Shown here: positions 6,103 to 6,594 of the stretch, piece by piece
Position numbering within the stretch: the first letter of the stretch is position 1
Layout of the letters: every line of letters starts with the position of its first letter
NCBI GenBank assembly: GCA_027295365.1
Contig: JAPULD010000052.1
Span: 1-6,594 of the forward strand
Origin: Planctomycetota bacterium
Lineage (GTDB): Bacteria > Planctomycetota > Phycisphaerae > Phycisphaerales > SM1A02
DNA: 6,594 nucleotides
Direction: 5' to 3'
Notes under the pieces: generated by a model
What the model saw: the letters and a program-made list of their open reading frames with translations, nothing else
What the model was told of the DNA's origin: nothing
The model's database searches: none
Program-made: the position numbers and the translations under genes

Positions 6103-6594
6103 TCCCGGGCTGGCTCGATCGACGATTTTTGAGATGAGATCATGGCCTGCTGGATCAAGTGGCGACCGATCTCGGGATTCACCAACGCATAGGATTCCGC
6201 TCGAAGCATGTTCGACAGCAGGATGTGGTCGATGTGATAGAGCGGAAACGATCGATGAAAGCTAGAACCGTATCCCGTGCCTCCATCATCGAAGGCGTGG
6301 TGGAATTCGGGAAAGAGGAGTTCCAGCGAGTGACTGTCCCGAGGGGTGTTGAAATCCCCCAGGACGAGATCGGGAGTCGGTGCGTCGGTATCGTCTAGCC
6401 AGGCCCGCACTCGCCGAGCTTGATCGGCGCGGGGGACACGAAGTTCCGAAGGCAGGTCCACCAGATAGATCGTCAGGTTCCGTCCAAGCGAGGCCGAGGC
6501 GTCGAACTGGACATAGGCGATCTCGACCCCGTCTCGTGCGATAATCACTCTTGATTCCAGGATCGGGAGTCTGGACATGATCGAATACCGACCG
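6099..6594 (-). CDS. Endonuclease/exonuclease/phosphatase-fold protein, C-terminal part (cut by window edge)
   Basis: The frame is open from the right edge to TAA at 6101-6099, giving 164 residues of an EEP-superfamily protein (metal-dependent phosphoesterases such as DNase I, exonuclease III and inositol phosphatases). The N-terminal half lies outside. Visible motifs: SRLPILESRV, the usual SRYPI strand; YLVDLPSELRVPRADQ, the place of the first catalytic His loop; LVLGDFN (GDFN encoded at 6348-6359), the metal/active-site Asp and Asn; and HIDHILLSN, equivalent to RIDYIF. Two catalytic positions differ: the first His appears as Asp (codon 6456-6458), and the terminal SDH reads GRH (6159-6167), keeping His but losing Asp. 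The ATG at 6578 is internal, because family sequence continues upstream of it (GRYSI). Substrate cannot be predicted. Confidence 0.8.
   Translation of the reverse strand, partial: GRYSIMSRLPILESRVIIARDGVEIAYVQFDASASLGRNLTIYLVDLPSELRVPRADQARRVRAWLDDTDAPTPDLVLGDFNTPRDSHSLELLFPEFHHAFDDGGTGYGSSFHRSFPLYHIDHILLSNMLRAESYALVNPEIGRHLIQQAMISSQKSSIEPARD

Overview
The window looks like a chromosomal piece from a Planctomycetota bacterium, possibly of the Phycisphaerae type. This is an inference from gene content: a prepilin-like protein with the GFSLLELM N-terminus and a DG-box C-terminus (the family often labelled H-X9-DG, abundant in that phylum), next to an ECF sigma factor with a membrane anti-sigma factor. 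GC content is moderately high and coding density is high. I see no tRNA, rRNA, CRISPR array, insertion sequence or phage gene.

Layout, left to right. Positions 1-402 (minus strand) hold the N-terminal third of a sodium/glutamate symporter, GltS, cut by the window edge. It diverges from a Uup-type ABC-F ATPase at 547-2484 (plus). That gene is complete from end to end but carries an in-frame TAG at codon 153, between the first Walker A and the first signature motif. Fifteen bases further on, reading toward it, ends a minus-strand operon: an ECF-type sigma factor (3968-3414) followed by a single-pass membrane anti-sigma factor (3345-2500). A roughly 250-base AT-rich control region (3969-4223) separates the sigma gene from a divergent prepilin-like gene (about 4224-5021, plus). 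An NAD-dependent nucleotide-sugar epimerase of the UDP-glucuronate 4-epimerase type follows (5137-6102, plus). The window ends in the C-terminal part of an endonuclease/exonuclease/phosphatase-fold protein on the minus strand (6594-6099, partial). Its stop codon overlaps that of the epimerase within one TTAA.

How the genes fit together. The sigma/anti-sigma pair is a clear two-gene signalling unit: the membrane protein would hold the sigma factor inactive until a signal is sensed outside the membrane. The targets are unknown. The divergent prepilin-like gene and the envelope-sugar epimerase are the nearest candidates, but nothing in the sequence proves a link. The other genes (glutamate uptake, ABC-F, EEP protein) look like unrelated single transcription units.

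Main items for a second look: the nonsense codon in an otherwise intact ABC-F gene, the altered active-site residues of the EEP protein, and the zinc-motif-free anti-sigma factor with an unrecognised outer domain. I found no convincing new multi-gene system here.
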